Assembly (NCBI RefSeq): GCF_018143015.1
Contig: NC_054757.1
Location: 3,148,001 to 3,212,000, forward strand
DNA from: Lytechinus variegatus
Lineage: Eukaryota > Echinodermata > Echinoidea > Temnopleuroida > Toxopneustidae
Direction: 5' to 3'
Length of the DNA: 64,000 nt
Positions within the stretch are counted from its first letter, which is position 1; every line of letters starts with the position of its first letter. The position numbers and the translations under genes are program-made. The notes beneath the pieces were generated by a model. The model made no database searches. It had not been told where the DNA came from and saw only the letters and a list, made by a program, of their open reading frames with translations. This document shows, in pieces, positions 14,101 through 23,758 of this stretch.

Positions 14101-16350
14101 GATACTGACCAATGTTTTGTAACAAATGTGCACAGCCTAGCAGCCAGTGAGAACAAGCCAAGGTTGAACTTGTAGTATTTTCTATCAGAACTCCCGCACA
14201 ATGCACCCACCATGAGAGGTGATGGGTTGAATGTTTTGGTCCCAGGACCCCTAACTCTTCATCTCCATTGTCTCTCAGGACTTCATGAAGACCAAGATTT
14301 TTTTGCCTCTCGTCTGTTTGTTTTCAATTTTGATCTCACTCATACACAAAGACAGAAAACATAGCATTTAGTTAATAGGCGAGCATTTTGTGTTGCCATG
14401 AGAACAATGTCACACTCGCCGCCCAGTTGCTGAACATGCTGTTGGCTGTCTGTGTAGGAGTGAGATCGCAAGTGAGACAAACTGAACAGAGACAGAATTC
14501 AAGACATCAAGTGGATCTCCCTAGTGCCATGATCAGTGTTTCATGAAAGTTGTCAGGAATAGCAAGTTGTCAATATCCGATGGTTACCACAGAGACAGCC
14601 AGTCTTGATGAGTTTACTATCATTTTAATCAATACTATAACCTTCTTAAAATCAACATAATTAAAAATCTTTAGTCTAAGGAAAAAAAAAAAATCATGAC
14701 AGATTTTTAGGCATTAGAGTGGCCTTTACATCTAGAGGAAGTTTCTTGCTCCTATGGTTAACTCAGTTGTTTCTTACCCCTAAGCTGTTTCTGTATTGCC
14801 ATATCTGGTTCTTCTAGACCTCCTCTGTTAATTCTATTATCTTGATTCTTGACAGAGGCTTCTTTCTTTAGTTTATGGTACATTCCGTCAATACGTAGCA
14901 ACTCCCGGTGAAGATCCTTCATTTTGTTCTGTGCAAGATTCATCTATTAGTGGAGAAAGAGAGGGAGCGATAGAAGGGAAGAAAGGAGTCAAACTCTTTA
15001 AGTCATTCAAGAATTTATTATCAGGAACCGCAGAACTGAGGCAGGGGGGAGGGGCTTCAGCCCTCCTCAACTATTTTTTTTTCTAAAACCTAGGTCATGT
15101 GACCTGAAATTCGCACAGGATGTTGTTCATGCAGGGATACATATGTCCAAGTTTCATGAACTAGATCCATAAGTTATGAAGATTCCTCAAATAACCCCAA
15201 CATGGCCAAAGTTCGATGACCGCAAGTGACCTATGACCTTAATCATGTGACCTGAAACTCAGGCAGGATCAGTAGTGATACACTTTTACCCTTATGTCTA
15301 AGTTTAATGAACGAGGTCCATATATACTTTCTAAGTTATGAACACATTTCAAAAATTAAACATTGGTTAGATCGCGATATGCGTGGTGTCGTCTTGGCGA
15401 AATACAAAGAGATCATATTTTCGTTTTTTTTATGAATTCATGTTTAAGAATGAAATCGATAGTGTAGAAATGTTGAAAATGAAGTTGTATCCCATAACAT
15501 GATTTAGGGCTAGAAAATCTAGATCTTTTTTAGAAGTAGAAATCTCGGGGGCAAAAGTTTCTGGTGGTTTCGCGGTACACGTACATGAATGGGAAGGAAC
15601 CCCTGGCTCCGTGGAGGGTAAGCATATGTTAGTAAATGATTTTTACCCTCTAGGAACCTCCTGGCTAGTTTAATAATCAAGAATATCTTTACCCAACCGC
15701 AATCATGATGTAATTTGTTATGCACAAAAATAATTAGTGGAGAGATATGCGGCAAGTGCGATGCAAAGAAAAAGGTTGGTAAATATAAAATATTATTTAT
15801 CATATTCATAATTTTCATATTTGGAATAGGGGTCTAACTTGTTTAGGCTAAGCTGTATCAAGTGTGAATTTGTCTTGATTCATTTCCTCTTAAGAAGTCG
15901 TTAGATTGTCAATGTCAAAGCACTGTCAGTGTCACTGTCATTAAGCCGTGTCCGGTAATAGAGAGATCTTTTTTTCAAAATTTAAGTGGAGGGATATACA
16001 TGATGGAATCCTTCCCCAAAACTACAATACAAATAAAACAATAAATAATCAAGCACGCAGAACAACAGGCAGCATAGCACAGAAACAGGGCATCGAAGGG
16101 GGCGTATATGTATCGATATCGTGTCGGGGCTTGCGGCCGCGGCCAATGAGAAACTTACACGATCGGCCTTCTGCCAAACTTGAATGACTTGTCGAGATCT
16201 AAATTCTCTTCCCATCATCGAAGACTTGTCAATGTCATCAAGATCCAATTTATCCACACGATTCGCATTCCGACTGTATTTCTCTGCTTCCACAATATTG
16301 GCAATGGCAAACACCATTATAAAGTGCGAAAATGCGAGTTTCCGAGCCAT
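2053..16350 (-). CDS. LRPAP1: LDL-receptor-related protein-associated protein 1 (RAP), complete seven-exon gene
   Basis: ER-resident chaperone that binds newly made LDL-receptor-family proteins, stops early ligand binding and releases them in the Golgi (family knowledge). Seven exons (2053-2121, 5477-5644, 11220-11464, 13268-13375, 13896-14015, 14778-14943, 16159-16350) join with matching phases at GT/AG sites into 355 residues; vertebrate RAP is about 357. Residues 1-22 form a signal peptide, followed by KYSR as at the vertebrate N-terminus. Three RAP-type helical domains follow, each with a recognisable (V/L)xxLWxxA helix (IQVWQKADR, VAQLWLKAQK, VITLWQEAKK). The protein ends KWNEEL; NEEL matches the HNEL-type ER retrieval signal. 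The chosen start is ATG 16350; an in-frame ATG 12 codons upstream would put charged residues before the hydrophobic stretch. Introns carry many transposons, but the reading frame is intact. The gene identity is nearly certain. Confidence 0.95.
2357..3345. mobile_element. Tc1/mariner-like non-autonomous element, copy 1
   Basis: Starts CAGTGCGTATCAAAAAAAAG and ends with the reverse complement (TTTTTTTTGATACGCACTG). It is flanked by TA on both sides (2355-2356, 3346-3347), the Tc1/mariner target site. A second copy lies at 29077-30021. No transposase was found. A 61-codon frame (2975-3160, starting MASVCGGVG) is shared with copy 2. It lies in the LRPAP1 last intron... downstream region between exon 7 and exon 6. 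Confidence 0.85.
3352..3490. repeat. SINE body fragment without tRNA head
   Basis: Carries the segment AATTAATCCTGCC...CATTCACCTCACCTGGGTT...GTGCAGCACAATG, the same body as the SINE at 12185-12388, but stops before the tRNA-like part. It abuts the right TA of the Tc1-like element. Confidence 0.7.
4521..5410. repeat. Repeat family A (GACC-rich), copy 1
   Basis: Bounded by GTCTCACCTGCAT at the left and ATGCAGGTGAGAC at the right. The inside is made of subunits of about 156-160 bp sharing GGCCAAAGTTCATTGACC, TGACCTTTGACCT and GTGATACTTGATTACT. It ends in a GC-rich segment (GCGGCGCC) and a hairpin. Other copies: 15080-15376, 26016-26755 and 48430-49502. No coding capacity; the class is unknown. 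Confidence 0.75.
5477..5644 (-). CDS. LRPAP1: LRPAP1 exon 6 (domain 3 heparin/receptor-binding helix)
   Basis: Acceptor CGTTTTAG, donor GTAAGT, both phase 0. Encodes residues 278-333, including ELKEFEEKIEEHDKAHRAS, the counterpart of ELKHFEAKIEKHN in vertebrate RAP, and a lysine-rich second helix. A hAT-like element begins only about 64 bp beyond its acceptor. Confidence 0.93.
5709..8521. mobile_element. hAT-like non-autonomous element in LRPAP1 intron
   Basis: Flanked by GGTCTATG on both sides (5701-5708 and 8522-8529), an 8-bp duplication typical of hAT. The ends read TAAGCCTGGCACGAGTA and, in reverse complement, AAGTCCTGGCACGAGTA. Both terminal regions (5720-5895, 8440-8515) are dense in CGAGT/ACTCG copies, as expected of subterminal transposase sites. 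The 2.8-kb inside shows no recognisable transposase; it includes a GA-rich stretch at about 7165-7255. Confidence 0.8.
8530..9170. other. LRPAP1 intron sequence, nothing recognised
   Basis: AT-rich intronic DNA ending in a (AAATA)-like stretch near 8870-8900. No repeat family or coding signal was recognised. Confidence 0.4.
9171..10541. mobile_element. Element with eight copies of a 15-bp motif
   Basis: Left end GGCAAGTCCAAGAA and right end TTCTTGGACTTGC are inverted (13 bp shared). Inside, the motif GTTACGTATGGGACA occurs at 9194, 9362 (14 of 15 bases), three in perfect tandem at 9558-9602, and 10185 on plus, and at 10017 and 10348 on minus. No transposase-like frame. I do not recognise the family; the inverted ends and intronic position suggest a non-autonomous transposon. 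Confidence 0.65.
10595..10638. repeat. Small inverted repeat
   Basis: AATCATATGATCA at 10595-10607 is exactly inverted at 10626-10638 (TGATCATATGATT), with an 18-bp spacer. Function unknown; may be chance or the remnant of a larger palindrome. Confidence 0.6.
11008..11076 (+). repeat. SINE 3' tail
   Basis: GAAGCGCTTTGAACAG...GCGCTATATAAATGCC followed by ATTATTACTATTATTATTAT. This is the tail type of the local tRNA-derived SINEs, here without a head. Confidence 0.7.
11220..11464 (-). CDS. LRPAP1: LRPAP1 exon 5 (domain 2/3 linker and domain 3 start)
   Basis: Acceptor GATTTTACAG, donor GTAAGG (phase 0). Encodes residues 196-277: a long charged helix (LRIKEMELKLQHREIAK), an acidic linker (TMPEEERGPF), then RRVITLWQEAKKQDFSTEDL, the first helix of the ligand-binding third domain. 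Confidence 0.93.
11862..11932 (+). repeat. SINE 3' tail
   Basis: AAAGCGCTTTTAGCC...AAAGCGCCATATACAAA and an (ATT)n end; a diverged second copy of the tail seen at 11008-11076. Confidence 0.6.
12185..12388 (-). repeat. tRNA-derived SINE
   Basis: Read on minus, it begins CAGTGGATTAGTCTTCTGAC and contains GGTTCGAATCCC, a good pol III B box, about 45 bp downstream. The body has AGGTGAGGTGAATGGGTACC and GGCAGGATTAATTC. The tRNA-like part is only the head of a SINE, not a functional tRNA gene. It lies in an LRPAP1 intron. Confidence 0.8.
12648..13217. mobile_element. Nested symmetrical MITE
   Basis: The left arm (TATTCAACCC...CCATTTGGAGAAATTTCC) is inverted at the right end (GGAATTTCTCCAAACGGGTTGAATA). 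A second inverted pair (ACTAGTATTCAACCTAG about 12840 and CTAGGTTGAATACTAGT about 13013) lies inside, suggesting that one related element inserted in another. No coding capacity. Confidence 0.65.
13268..13375 (-). CDS. LRPAP1: LRPAP1 exon 4 (domain 2 helix)
   Basis: Acceptor TTTTTGCCAG, donor GTATGC. Encodes residues 160-195, including FTKEELEELKEELSKHEEK, which lines up with the FSGEELDKLWREFLHHKEK helix of mammalian RAP. Too short to stand out as an open frame; identified by homology and phase. Confidence 0.92.
13896..14015 (-). CDS. LRPAP1: LRPAP1 exon 3 (start of domain 2)
   Basis: Acceptor TGTACAG, donor GTAAGA, phases 1 and 1. Encodes residues 120-159, including VMQKYGMDG, the counterpart of the AKYGLDG stretch of vertebrate RAP, and the helix VAQLWLKAQK. 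Confidence 0.93.
14778..14943 (-). CDS. LRPAP1: LRPAP1 exon 2 (domain 1)
   Basis: Acceptor ...CACTAATAG before ATG AAT CTT; donor GTAAGA after one base of the next codon (phase 1). Encodes residues 65-119, a charged helical segment (LHRELLRIDGMYHKLKKE) matching the second and third helices of RAP domain 1. Confidence 0.92.
15080..15376. repeat. Repeat family A, truncated copy
   Basis: Contains CATGTGACCTGAAA, CCCCAACATGGCCAAAGTTC, CCTTATGTCTAAGTTTAATG and TTTCTAAGTTATGA in the order seen in the complete copies, but lacks both termini. Confidence 0.7.
15390..16158. other. LRPAP1 intron 1, nothing recognised
   Basis: Ordinary intronic DNA; no coding or repeat structure identified apart from NotI-like GCGGCCGC near 16134. 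Confidence 0.4.
16159..16350 (-). CDS. LRPAP1: LRPAP1 exon 1 (signal peptide and start of domain 1)
   Basis: Encodes residues 1-64: a basic start (MARK), a hydrophobic core rich in F, I, V and A, a likely cleavage after VEA, then KYSR and the first helix ending in QVWQKADR. The donor is GTAAGT directly after codon 64 (phase 0). The 5' UTR and promoter above 16350 cannot be delimited by eye. Confidence 0.93.
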
Positions 16351-17231
16351 TTTAGTTGTGAGAATTTGCTCGTCGTCGGATTTCAACTATGGTAGCTTCA
16401 AATGTCCAAATATTACAGGGGAAGTTTACCGGTTACGTGCAGGCCTGACGAAAAGATTGTTGTACTATAGGCGGATCCAAGGGCGCAAGGGGCCCAACCC
16501 CCTCTCGGCAGCGCAAAAAAAAATAAAAAGGAGGGAATTAAAGAAAGAAAAAAGGGAAAAAGAATGGAAAGGTAAACAAAAGGAGGAAAATAGATGAAAA
16601 CAATAAGAGGAGGAAGATGAGTGAATTGGCTAAAATGAAAATGAAAAATACCTTTTTAATTCGAGATTTCTTGCTCAATTGGCAGTTTTTGTTTTGTAGT
16701 GATCTTTATTATTCATTCAAAAATAAATTTCGTACATACATAATCAAGAAAATATAGAACAAGATAATTGCAGCAGTGCAATACACAAATTAAATAACAG
16801 TGTAATAAACATAACAGGCAAATTGTTTCAGAACAGAGACATAATCCTAACTCATATAAAATATAACATTTTAACAAGTTATGTATGCAGCTAAAGCAAG
16901 TGATAAAGCAAAGACGAAACTACGCGAATTAAAAGAATGAATATATATATATATATATATGAGGTTCTCCCATCCCATGAGCCCCCCCCCCCCTTAGACC
17001 CCATGCTGAACACACCAACAACAAACTAACACACCAACAACAAACTAGTAGACAGGAATTAGAAATAAGGAAAAAAAAGAAAAAAAAGGAACCATTAACA
17101 AAAGGAAAAAAAACAAACAAACAAGCATAAGACAGGAACAATTAGGAAAAAAAAGACGAACCAATAACAGACAAGACAGAGGTCAGTTTACAGTGACAGT
17201 GATCGATCGATTCCATGCACGGGCAGACGAG
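16351..17231. other. LRPAP1 upstream region and LINE-related 3' sequence
   Basis: The LRPAP1 promoter should lie here, but no TATA box at a sensible position was recognised. A fragment of the GGCGGATCC repeat family sits at about 16472-16515 (GGCGGATCCAAGGGCGC). (TA)n at 16940-16960 and a C-run at 16981-16994. The A-rich sequence from 17045 to 17170 is the likely 3' UTR of the LINE fragment at 17232-17505. Confidence 0.45.
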
Positions 17232-17505
17232 GGGCACCCCTCCCTTCCCCATCCTTTTTATTTTGGTTAATGTTTAAAACCTTCAAATATTCCCATTTTT
17301 TATAGTGTCGCGTTAACGTATTACGCTCTAGTGCAATCTTCTTTTCTTCTTCTTTGCTAATAAGTAACTTTTCCTTTATCTCTTCAGGAGTTGGTGGTTT
17401 ACCCTTCCCTCTCCCTTGATATATTAAGTATTTGATTAGCAAAATGATATGATTAAGTAATTGTATGTTTTCGGTTGTTTCCTCGAGACCAATATGGATT
17501 TCCAT
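17232..17505 (-). pseudogene. Non-LTR retrotransposon ORF2 C-terminus
   Basis: A minus-strand frame of about 90 codons with LNHIILLIKYLIYQGRGKGK and a following charged region (EEIKEKL, KKWEYL). This is the C-terminal layout of L1/Tx1-type LINE ORF2 proteins: a hydrophobic NHxxLLxKYxIY helix, then a basic or acidic tail. It is a 5'-truncated copy with no RT domain. The clade assignment is tentative. Confidence 0.6.
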
Positions 17506-17800
17506 CCAGCTTAGTTTTTTTGAGTGGCAGTGGTTTTGAAGACGATATACAAAAAAGATTCCAGCTCGGACATCGAACTTTCATTGTGTTTGTCTGATTT
17601 AAGCCGTCATTTGGCCTATTTAATTAGAATAGATTATCCATATTTCATAAATTTCTAACCCTTAAATTGTCCTTTTTTTAGATCGAAATATCACTATATC
17701 AGCAATGTTCAGCTCATTCTTCGGAACTGGAAGATAGTCATCATGTGCTCCTGGGTTAAAAAAAAAACAGTTTGCGCTTCCATCGCACTCACATCGTTTA

Positions 17801-19050
17801 TTAAAGGACAAGTCCACCCCAACAAAAAGTCAAGTTGATTTGAATACAAAGAGAAAAATCCATCAAGCATAACACTGAAAATTTCATCAAAATCGGATGT
17901 AACATGAGAAAGTTATGACATTTAGAAGTTTCGCTTAATTTCACAGAACAGTAATATGTCCTGTTCCTGGTCGATATGCAAATGAGGAGACTGAAGGCAT
18001 CCGCTCACTACTAGTATTTCTTTTGTCTCGTATTATATGAAATAAGAAATATTGTAATTTTGTCCCCATTGTCAAGTGAAACAACAATTAAATCCTCCCT
18101 GAACATGTGGGAGTAACATTGTTTAATGATACTATACAGTGTGTCCCACAAAAAACGAACCGAGATTTAGCAATGATTTATCATAACTTAATCATAAATT
18201 CAATTGACAAATGTCTTACCAACGTAAAGCTTAGAATCTTCACTTTATCTGATACTACTTAGATTATTTCTCATTCACGCATGAGTAAGCAAAAACAATT
18301 CAAAGAAAGGATGCCAAAAACTCATTTGGCGGGGATATCTAAATTTCAAAAAGAAAGTCACATGATTAAAAAGTTCAATATCTGCTCTTTTATTTAATAC
18401 CTTAATCACAGAAAATGATCATGAAGTTAAAAAGTTATGATCCCTCGAAACAATGCTTGTATTTTCATAATTTCATTAAATAAACATGTTTTAAGCGGTT
18501 TCCCACAGAGGCTATCGCACGGTAACAAAAGACTTAATGCATGGCTGATCGTCAACAAAACGGAGTGTCGAGTGAGTTAACGCTAGCCTATAAAACCTCT
18601 TCATTTTATGAAATTATTGATAATGAAGCCTTGTTTCAAATAACCAGAACTTCTTATTTCTTGACCATCATGATTTTCTGTAATTGAGGTTCAGGTATCA
18701 AATTAAAGAGCAGATATTTAACTTTTTTATAAATGTGGTTTTCTTTTTGAAACCCAGATACAGCCCGCCAAGTGACTTTTTGGTATCCCTTTTTCAAATT
18801 GTTTTGCTTACTCATGCGTGAATGAGAAATAATCTAAGTAATTTCAGATGAAAGAGGAGATTTTAAGCTATAAAAATGGTAGGTCATTATTTGTCTATTG
18901 TATTTATGATTTCGTTATGATAAGTCATTGATAAATCTCTGTTTCATTTTTTGTGGGACTCACTTATGTCTCATGCAGTCAATTTGGGCCGTATTTGCGA
19001 AATCTGCAAAAAAATGAAATATTGTATATTTCAAACATTCAAACAAACCT
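17801..19050. mobile_element. MITE family B copy, interrupted
   Basis: Starts TTAAAGGACAAGTCCACCCC and follows the family B layout (ATCGGATGTAACATGAG, CTGTTCCTGGTCGATATG, CCTCCCTGAACATGTGG). It breaks at 18136 and resumes at 18967 (GTCTCATGCAGTCAATTTGG...GAAATATTGTATATTTCAAA). The gap is the fold-back element at 18137-18964. The right end is truncated. Confidence 0.8.
18137..18964. mobile_element. Fold-back element nested in MITE family B, TA target
   Basis: Ends CAGTGTGTCCCACAAAAAA and, in reverse complement, AGTGAGTCCCACAAAAAATG, flanked by TA (18135-18136, 18965-18966). The inverted arms extend inward for 80 bp or more (GAGATTTAGCAATGATTTAT / GAGATTTATCAATGACTTAT). A second internal inverted pair is seen (CTCATGCGTGAATGAGAAAT). 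No transposase; Tc1/mariner-type by target site. One arm-like fragment also occurs at about 2250-2330. Confidence 0.85.
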
Positions 19051-19164
19051 ACATACACATATATAAACACACCACTCTAACTCTTTTTTTTTTAATGATC
19101 CAAAATAGCTTGTTTATCTTTCTGATTTTTCTCCCGTGAGTCTTTCAAGTACCAAGAGCATGAA

Positions 19165-20168
19165 CAAGCAGAAAGACGATAATTCTGCAATAATAATAAT
19201 AATACCCAATTTTTATAAAGCGCTTTTCCCAGAATGGCCCAAAGCGCGTTACAGCATATTATTACCCCGGTCATTTGATTCATTTCAATCCCGCACGAAA
19301 AGTGCACAATTTCCACTCCCTGGGGACAGGGGCGTCGATCCATTTTTCAGATTGGGGGGGGGGGCAAAATCATGAATCAATTTTCCAAAGGCGCTCGATC
19401 ACACAAACACACACATATGCCTATATGAAAAAAATATGTGTACATAATATATATATGTATACACACACACACACGCACACACATATATATATATTCATAT
19501 TTCACCAGCAGATTAATGCGAGCGCGAAGCGCGAGCTGAAAATTTTGATATTTCGATCTGAAAAAAAATTGAGTTTAATGGACGTTTTTAATAAAGAACA
19601 AGATATATCCAACAGAAGATTATTGCAAATCGAAGTGGGAGTTCTTTTAAAGTTTAGAACTGAAAACGGGACCATATTCACCTATTTAATCATGGAAAGT
19701 ATGGGTTTTTGTTACAAAAATGATGCGAGCGCGAAGCGCGAGCTGAAATTTTCTGATATTCCAATCTGAAAAGTGGACATTTTGAGCACGATTTTAGACG
19801 AAGAACGAGTTGTGTATCTCAATCTCGCTCGCTGATTTCTGTGTAACATTATAATCTTATTTTATTTTTAGCACATGCGGAATTATTGGGGGGGCAAAAT
19901 GATATGTTTGCCCCCCAATATTTTCATTGGTGGGGCGATCGCCCCCCCCCCCCTGCCCCCATTCCTTGCATTCATCGCAGCCTCATTATGGCGCTGGCAA
20001 AATAAAAAATACAATATCTTTCGCATCCTACCGGGTACCCATTTAGCACCTGGGTCGAGAGTGGCAAAGTGTGGATTAACGCCTTGCCAAAGGACGCTAG
20101 ACCGCGGTGGGATTCGAACACACGACCCTCTGTTTACAAGGCGAGAGTCAGAACCACTACACCACGGC
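19165..20168 (-). repeat. tRNA-derived SINE, split by another repeat
   Basis: Read on minus, the head near 20165-20100 has the A-box-like GTGGTGTAGTGGTTC and the B box GTTCGAATCCC. The body follows to 19978, then resumes at 19327 down to the tail GCGCTTTATAAAAATTGGG-TATTATTATTATT at 19225-19190. The gap is the GGCGTCGATCC repeat. The head could fold as a tRNA, but the body and tail show that it is a SINE. Confidence 0.8.
19328..19977. mobile_element. GC-motif repeat (GGCGNATCCA family), copy 1
   Basis: Begins GGGGCGTCGATCC and a G-run (19356-19365). It ends with a C-run (19943-19954) and CCCCCATTCC. Two copies of GCGAGCGCGAAGCGCGAGC lie inside (about 19518 and 19724). (CA)n/(TA)n microsatellites at 19430-19495. 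Inserted in the SINE. Related to 31696-33337. Confidence 0.65.
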
Positions 20169-20274
20169 TCTTCCACGGCTCTTCCACAATGAAGCAAAAA
20201 TATTTAAATCAAATATCATAATTGGCTGAGTGGTCTATATTAAACAAAAAAAACTAGCACTGTGGAGCTCATCC

Positions 20275-20958
20275 GGCATCTCGCAACAAAATTTAACACA
20301 ATTTTCAATTTCAGCCCAGTTGACACTGTAGTGATTTATATTGGTGACAAATTGAGGAAACATAATTGATATTGGTGGCTCTCAGATGGAACCAAAAACA
20401 TCAAAATCAGTCAAAAAAATAAATAGGAAGCACTTGTGTGAGTTTTGAAAAATATGCAGAAATTAGCATATTTAATGAGTTCCTAAATTCTGACGTTGAA
20501 ATTTAGTATCCCCACCTAGAACTATCATATAAAGCTAACAAATTTTAAATTGATCAACACATGAAGGAGAAAAAGTATTTTATGTGATTTATGAATAAAT
20601 TTTGCATGAATTAGCATAAATAATTTTCTAGTCAAAATTTCAATATTCTGTGTGGATGTTTGGTAAACCTCGATCATGAAGCTCTACCAGATGGAAACAA
20701 AACAAATCAAAAATGGTCAGCAAATAAAGAATAAGCATTGTTTTGTTTGAAAAATGTGCATAAATGAGCATATTTAATGAATTTCAAAATTCTGTGTAGA
20801 AGTTTTGAATCCCCCACCTAGTGCTATCATGAAGCAAACAGAATTGAAATCGGACTTGAAATGGCGAAGAAGTATATAGCATTTTAAAATTGTGGACGGA
20901 CGAAAGACGCCACGCCATGCTGGCATAAGCTTATCTGGACCTTCGGGCCGGATGAGCT
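20275..20958. mobile_element. Repeat with GAGCTCATCCGGC inverted ends
   Basis: GAGCTCATCCGGC at 20275 is mirrored by GCCGGATGAGCT at about 20947-20958. Inside are three diverged subrepeats carrying AATTAGCATATTTAATGA-, CCCCACCTAG- and TATCATxxAGC-like blocks about 150-190 bp apart. No coding capacity; class unknown. Confidence 0.6.
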
Positions 20959-21472
20959 AAAAACTATTCCAACAATCATAAACCTTATCCTCTGCTTCAC
21001 AATACAAACTGACAATCTATAATAACAAGTTAACTTGTTAAATTATATATAAGATTAGGATTTCAAACATAAAATTCATTCTCCTTTCATTCAAACATAA
21101 AATTCATTTTCAGTAAATAAAACAATGAAGATGAAAAAAGGAAGACATAGCATACATTATGTGACAAGCCAACCCAAAACCAACAATAACTTGCCAGGAA
21201 AAGTACGTTCTCTGTGAAAAACGAAAAACAAAACAGTACTTTGGTCTCCAAAAAGCAAAAATTGAAAATTGGCATATTTGAAAAAGTCTTTTTTTCCCAT
21301 ACTGTCAAAATTTCAAGTTTCAACCAAGATTAGAAACAATATACGAGTTGCTTAGATAAAAGGTTTTTTTTCAATTGAGATCGCAGTCACCAGTGTGCAC
21401 ATCTCATGCTCGAGTGAACCCTGAACGTCAAACCTTGTTTTCTTCTCTGATTTTTTAAGCTCTTAAAGGGGA

Positions 21473-22050
21473 ATCCAACCCAAATGAAAACTTGTTTTTA
21501 TAAGAAAAAGAAAAATCAGACAAGTTGATATGTGAAAGTTTTAAAAATATTGGACAAATAACAAGAAAGTTATGATTTTTTTAAAGTTGTAAATATTGGT
21601 AATCACTATACCTATCATGCCTATGGAGACTTCAAATTGGCCGCTTATGTGATGTCATAGTGACGTAAGGCAAGGACTACTCTTCCATGTACTTCAATAC
21701 ACATTATGGCTAAAATGTCATTTTCCCCAAGGGTTTTTTTTTCAAATTGTATTTTACTTTCGATATATTTAGATTACTGCCACAGGGGAATGGGTACTTA
21801 GGAGAAAACCACAAATCCCTGATAATAGAGTACATGGCCTATGGGAAAGTTGTCCTTGCCCCTTGTCATAATTTACTTACCCAGTTGCCAATTTGATATC
21901 TACATGGTATTAGTGATCTTAATTTTAAAGCAGCTATAACTTTCTTATTGCTTGTCCAATTTCTTTCAAACTTTCACCATTCTGTTTAATTCATTTTTCT
22001 CCTTCCCAACACAACATTCTATGGCCAGCCAAGGCTGGATTCCCCTTTAA
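21473..22050. mobile_element. MITE with TTAA ends (family C)
   Basis: TTAAAGGGGAATCCAACCC at the left and GGCTGGATTCCCCTTTAA at the right. TTAA at both edges would fit a TTAA target duplication. Internal arms match weakly (TTTTATAAGAAAAAG, ACTTTCTTATTGCTTG). No coding frame. Confidence 0.75.
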
Positions 22051-22596
22051 TTTCGTCTGTATTCAATCAAGAACTTGTGAGGGTTATCGTTGATCGATTT
22101 TGACAAGTTATATATCATTTTTAAGCTCAGAATGTGCTTTTTCAAACTAAATTAAAATCATTTCAGTCAACTCACTGTTGGGGTGGTTGGTCACTTATAC
22201 TACAAAAAATAATGAAGAAACTGACAATATATGATACGTCAATTTTATTTTTCGATTCAGTTTAGGTCTTCATTACAGTACACCAGCCAATCTGGAGAAC
22301 CTCTCGGCAGGAATTTCAATTCTTTTAGGTGATCCCCAGGCATTGGTTGATGCTCAATTTCATTCTACTCTTGTAATGTTTCTATTGTATTTTTCATTTT
22401 TGTTATCAGGATTCCTGGAAAGGAAATAAACAAATTTCAAAATGTACTGCTGATGTACATCTCACTTTGCTAAAATCTTATCAACATTCCTACATTTGTT
22501 TCGAATGCACGCTCTATTATGTCAGTAGCAGCTTTGCTTTCCAGACCATTCAAAGTTTGTACTTGACAAAATAATGCTGAAATGCCTTGATCTCTC
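22051..22596. other. No gene or repeat recognised
   Basis: AT-rich intergenic DNA between two MITEs; no coding signal seen. Confidence 0.4.
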
Positions 22597-23149
22597 TTTA
22601 AAGGTCAAGTCCACCCCAACAAAAAGTTCATTTGAATAAAAAGAGAAAAATCCAACAAGCCCAACACTGAAAACTTCATCAAAATCGGATGTAAAATAAG
22701 AAATTTATGACATTTTAAAGTTTTGCTTAATTTCATAAAAACATCAATATGCACATCCTGGTCGGTATGCAAATGAGGAGACTGATGACGTCATCCACTC
22801 ACTATTTCTATGATATTTTATTTTATGAAATATTCTAATCAATTCCTCCCTGAACATGTGGATTTAGCATTGTTTAATATGTCTCAGTCAAGTTGGTCCT
22901 TATTGTCAAATCTGTAAAAAAAATGAAATATTGTATATTTCAAACAAGAAAAACAATTAAGACATCATCCTCTGTTTCATTTGCATGTCACTGAATTGTG
23001 AATATCACTGTTTTGTGAAAAATAAGTGAAACTTTAAAATGTCCTAACTTTTTTATTTTACATCTGATTTGATAAAATTTTCAGCGTCATACTAGTTTAT
23101 TTTTCTTTTTTATTCAAATCAACATTTTTCTGGGGTGGACGTGACCTTT
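22597..23149. mobile_element. MITE family B, complete copy
   Basis: TTTAAAGGTCAAGTCCACCC at the left, GGGGTGGACGTGACCTTT at the right. Both halves are imperfect mirror images (AAAATCGGATGTAAAATAAG / TTATTTTACATCTGATTT). About 550 bp, no coding capacity. Other copies: 17801, 53122, 56934, 62037, 63242 and a fragment at 63839. Confidence 0.85.
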
Positions 23150-23758
23150 GAGTGCCATTATCCGTAGATGACGATTATGGCATAACACAAATCTTTGTTC
23201 CTTGCTGTTTGAATCAGCTCCACCTGCTGATCCACACCTCTCTCTCTGTAATCCAGTCATCCAATTCATCTGTTTTCTCCTCTAACCTCTTATCTTCCCC
23301 ATCAATGCTAAATATTCAGTATTATCTTTTCTAATTATGATGTCCTACAAAACTCATTTGCCTTATTATTATGTCTATAATGAGCTTTCTCACCACACCA
23401 GCTCTTCTTAGAGCTAGATAGCCTTGCTATCTGGTAAATGACAATATCAGAAGATTTGTAATGTAAGTTTCTTTGAGACAGACCCTCAGCAATTGCTAGA
23501 GTGTATTTTATTCCCCCCCCCCCTGTGCACCTCAGCAATGCCAGTCAAACCCGGCTCCCCACACTTATTTTATACTTCATCCGCAATCTTCACACAACCC
23601 GCAAAAACCACCTCAGCAACTTTTCTAGCTCTAACAACCCTTAGGAAGTGTCTGCATTAATTTCTACTGATGCCAGCGATCTCCGACTTTAACGGGGAAA
23701 GGATACAAGAGAGAGAGAGAGAGCTATAAATCAATTGTTAGAGATTTCACAGTCACCC
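23150..23758. other. 3' flank of the zinc-finger gene
   Basis: No coding signal beyond the zinc-finger stop codon on the minus strand. Holds a C-run at 23513-23522 and a GA-repeat at 23707-23722. Confidence 0.4.

Noticed and set aside
16929..17141. Short hydrophobic minus-strand frame
   Set aside because: Comes from A-rich, C-run and (TA)n sequence downstream of a LINE fragment.
20100..20165. tRNA gene on the minus strand
   Set aside because: A and B boxes are present, but the sequence continues into a SINE body and (ATT)n tail and the acceptor stem does not close.
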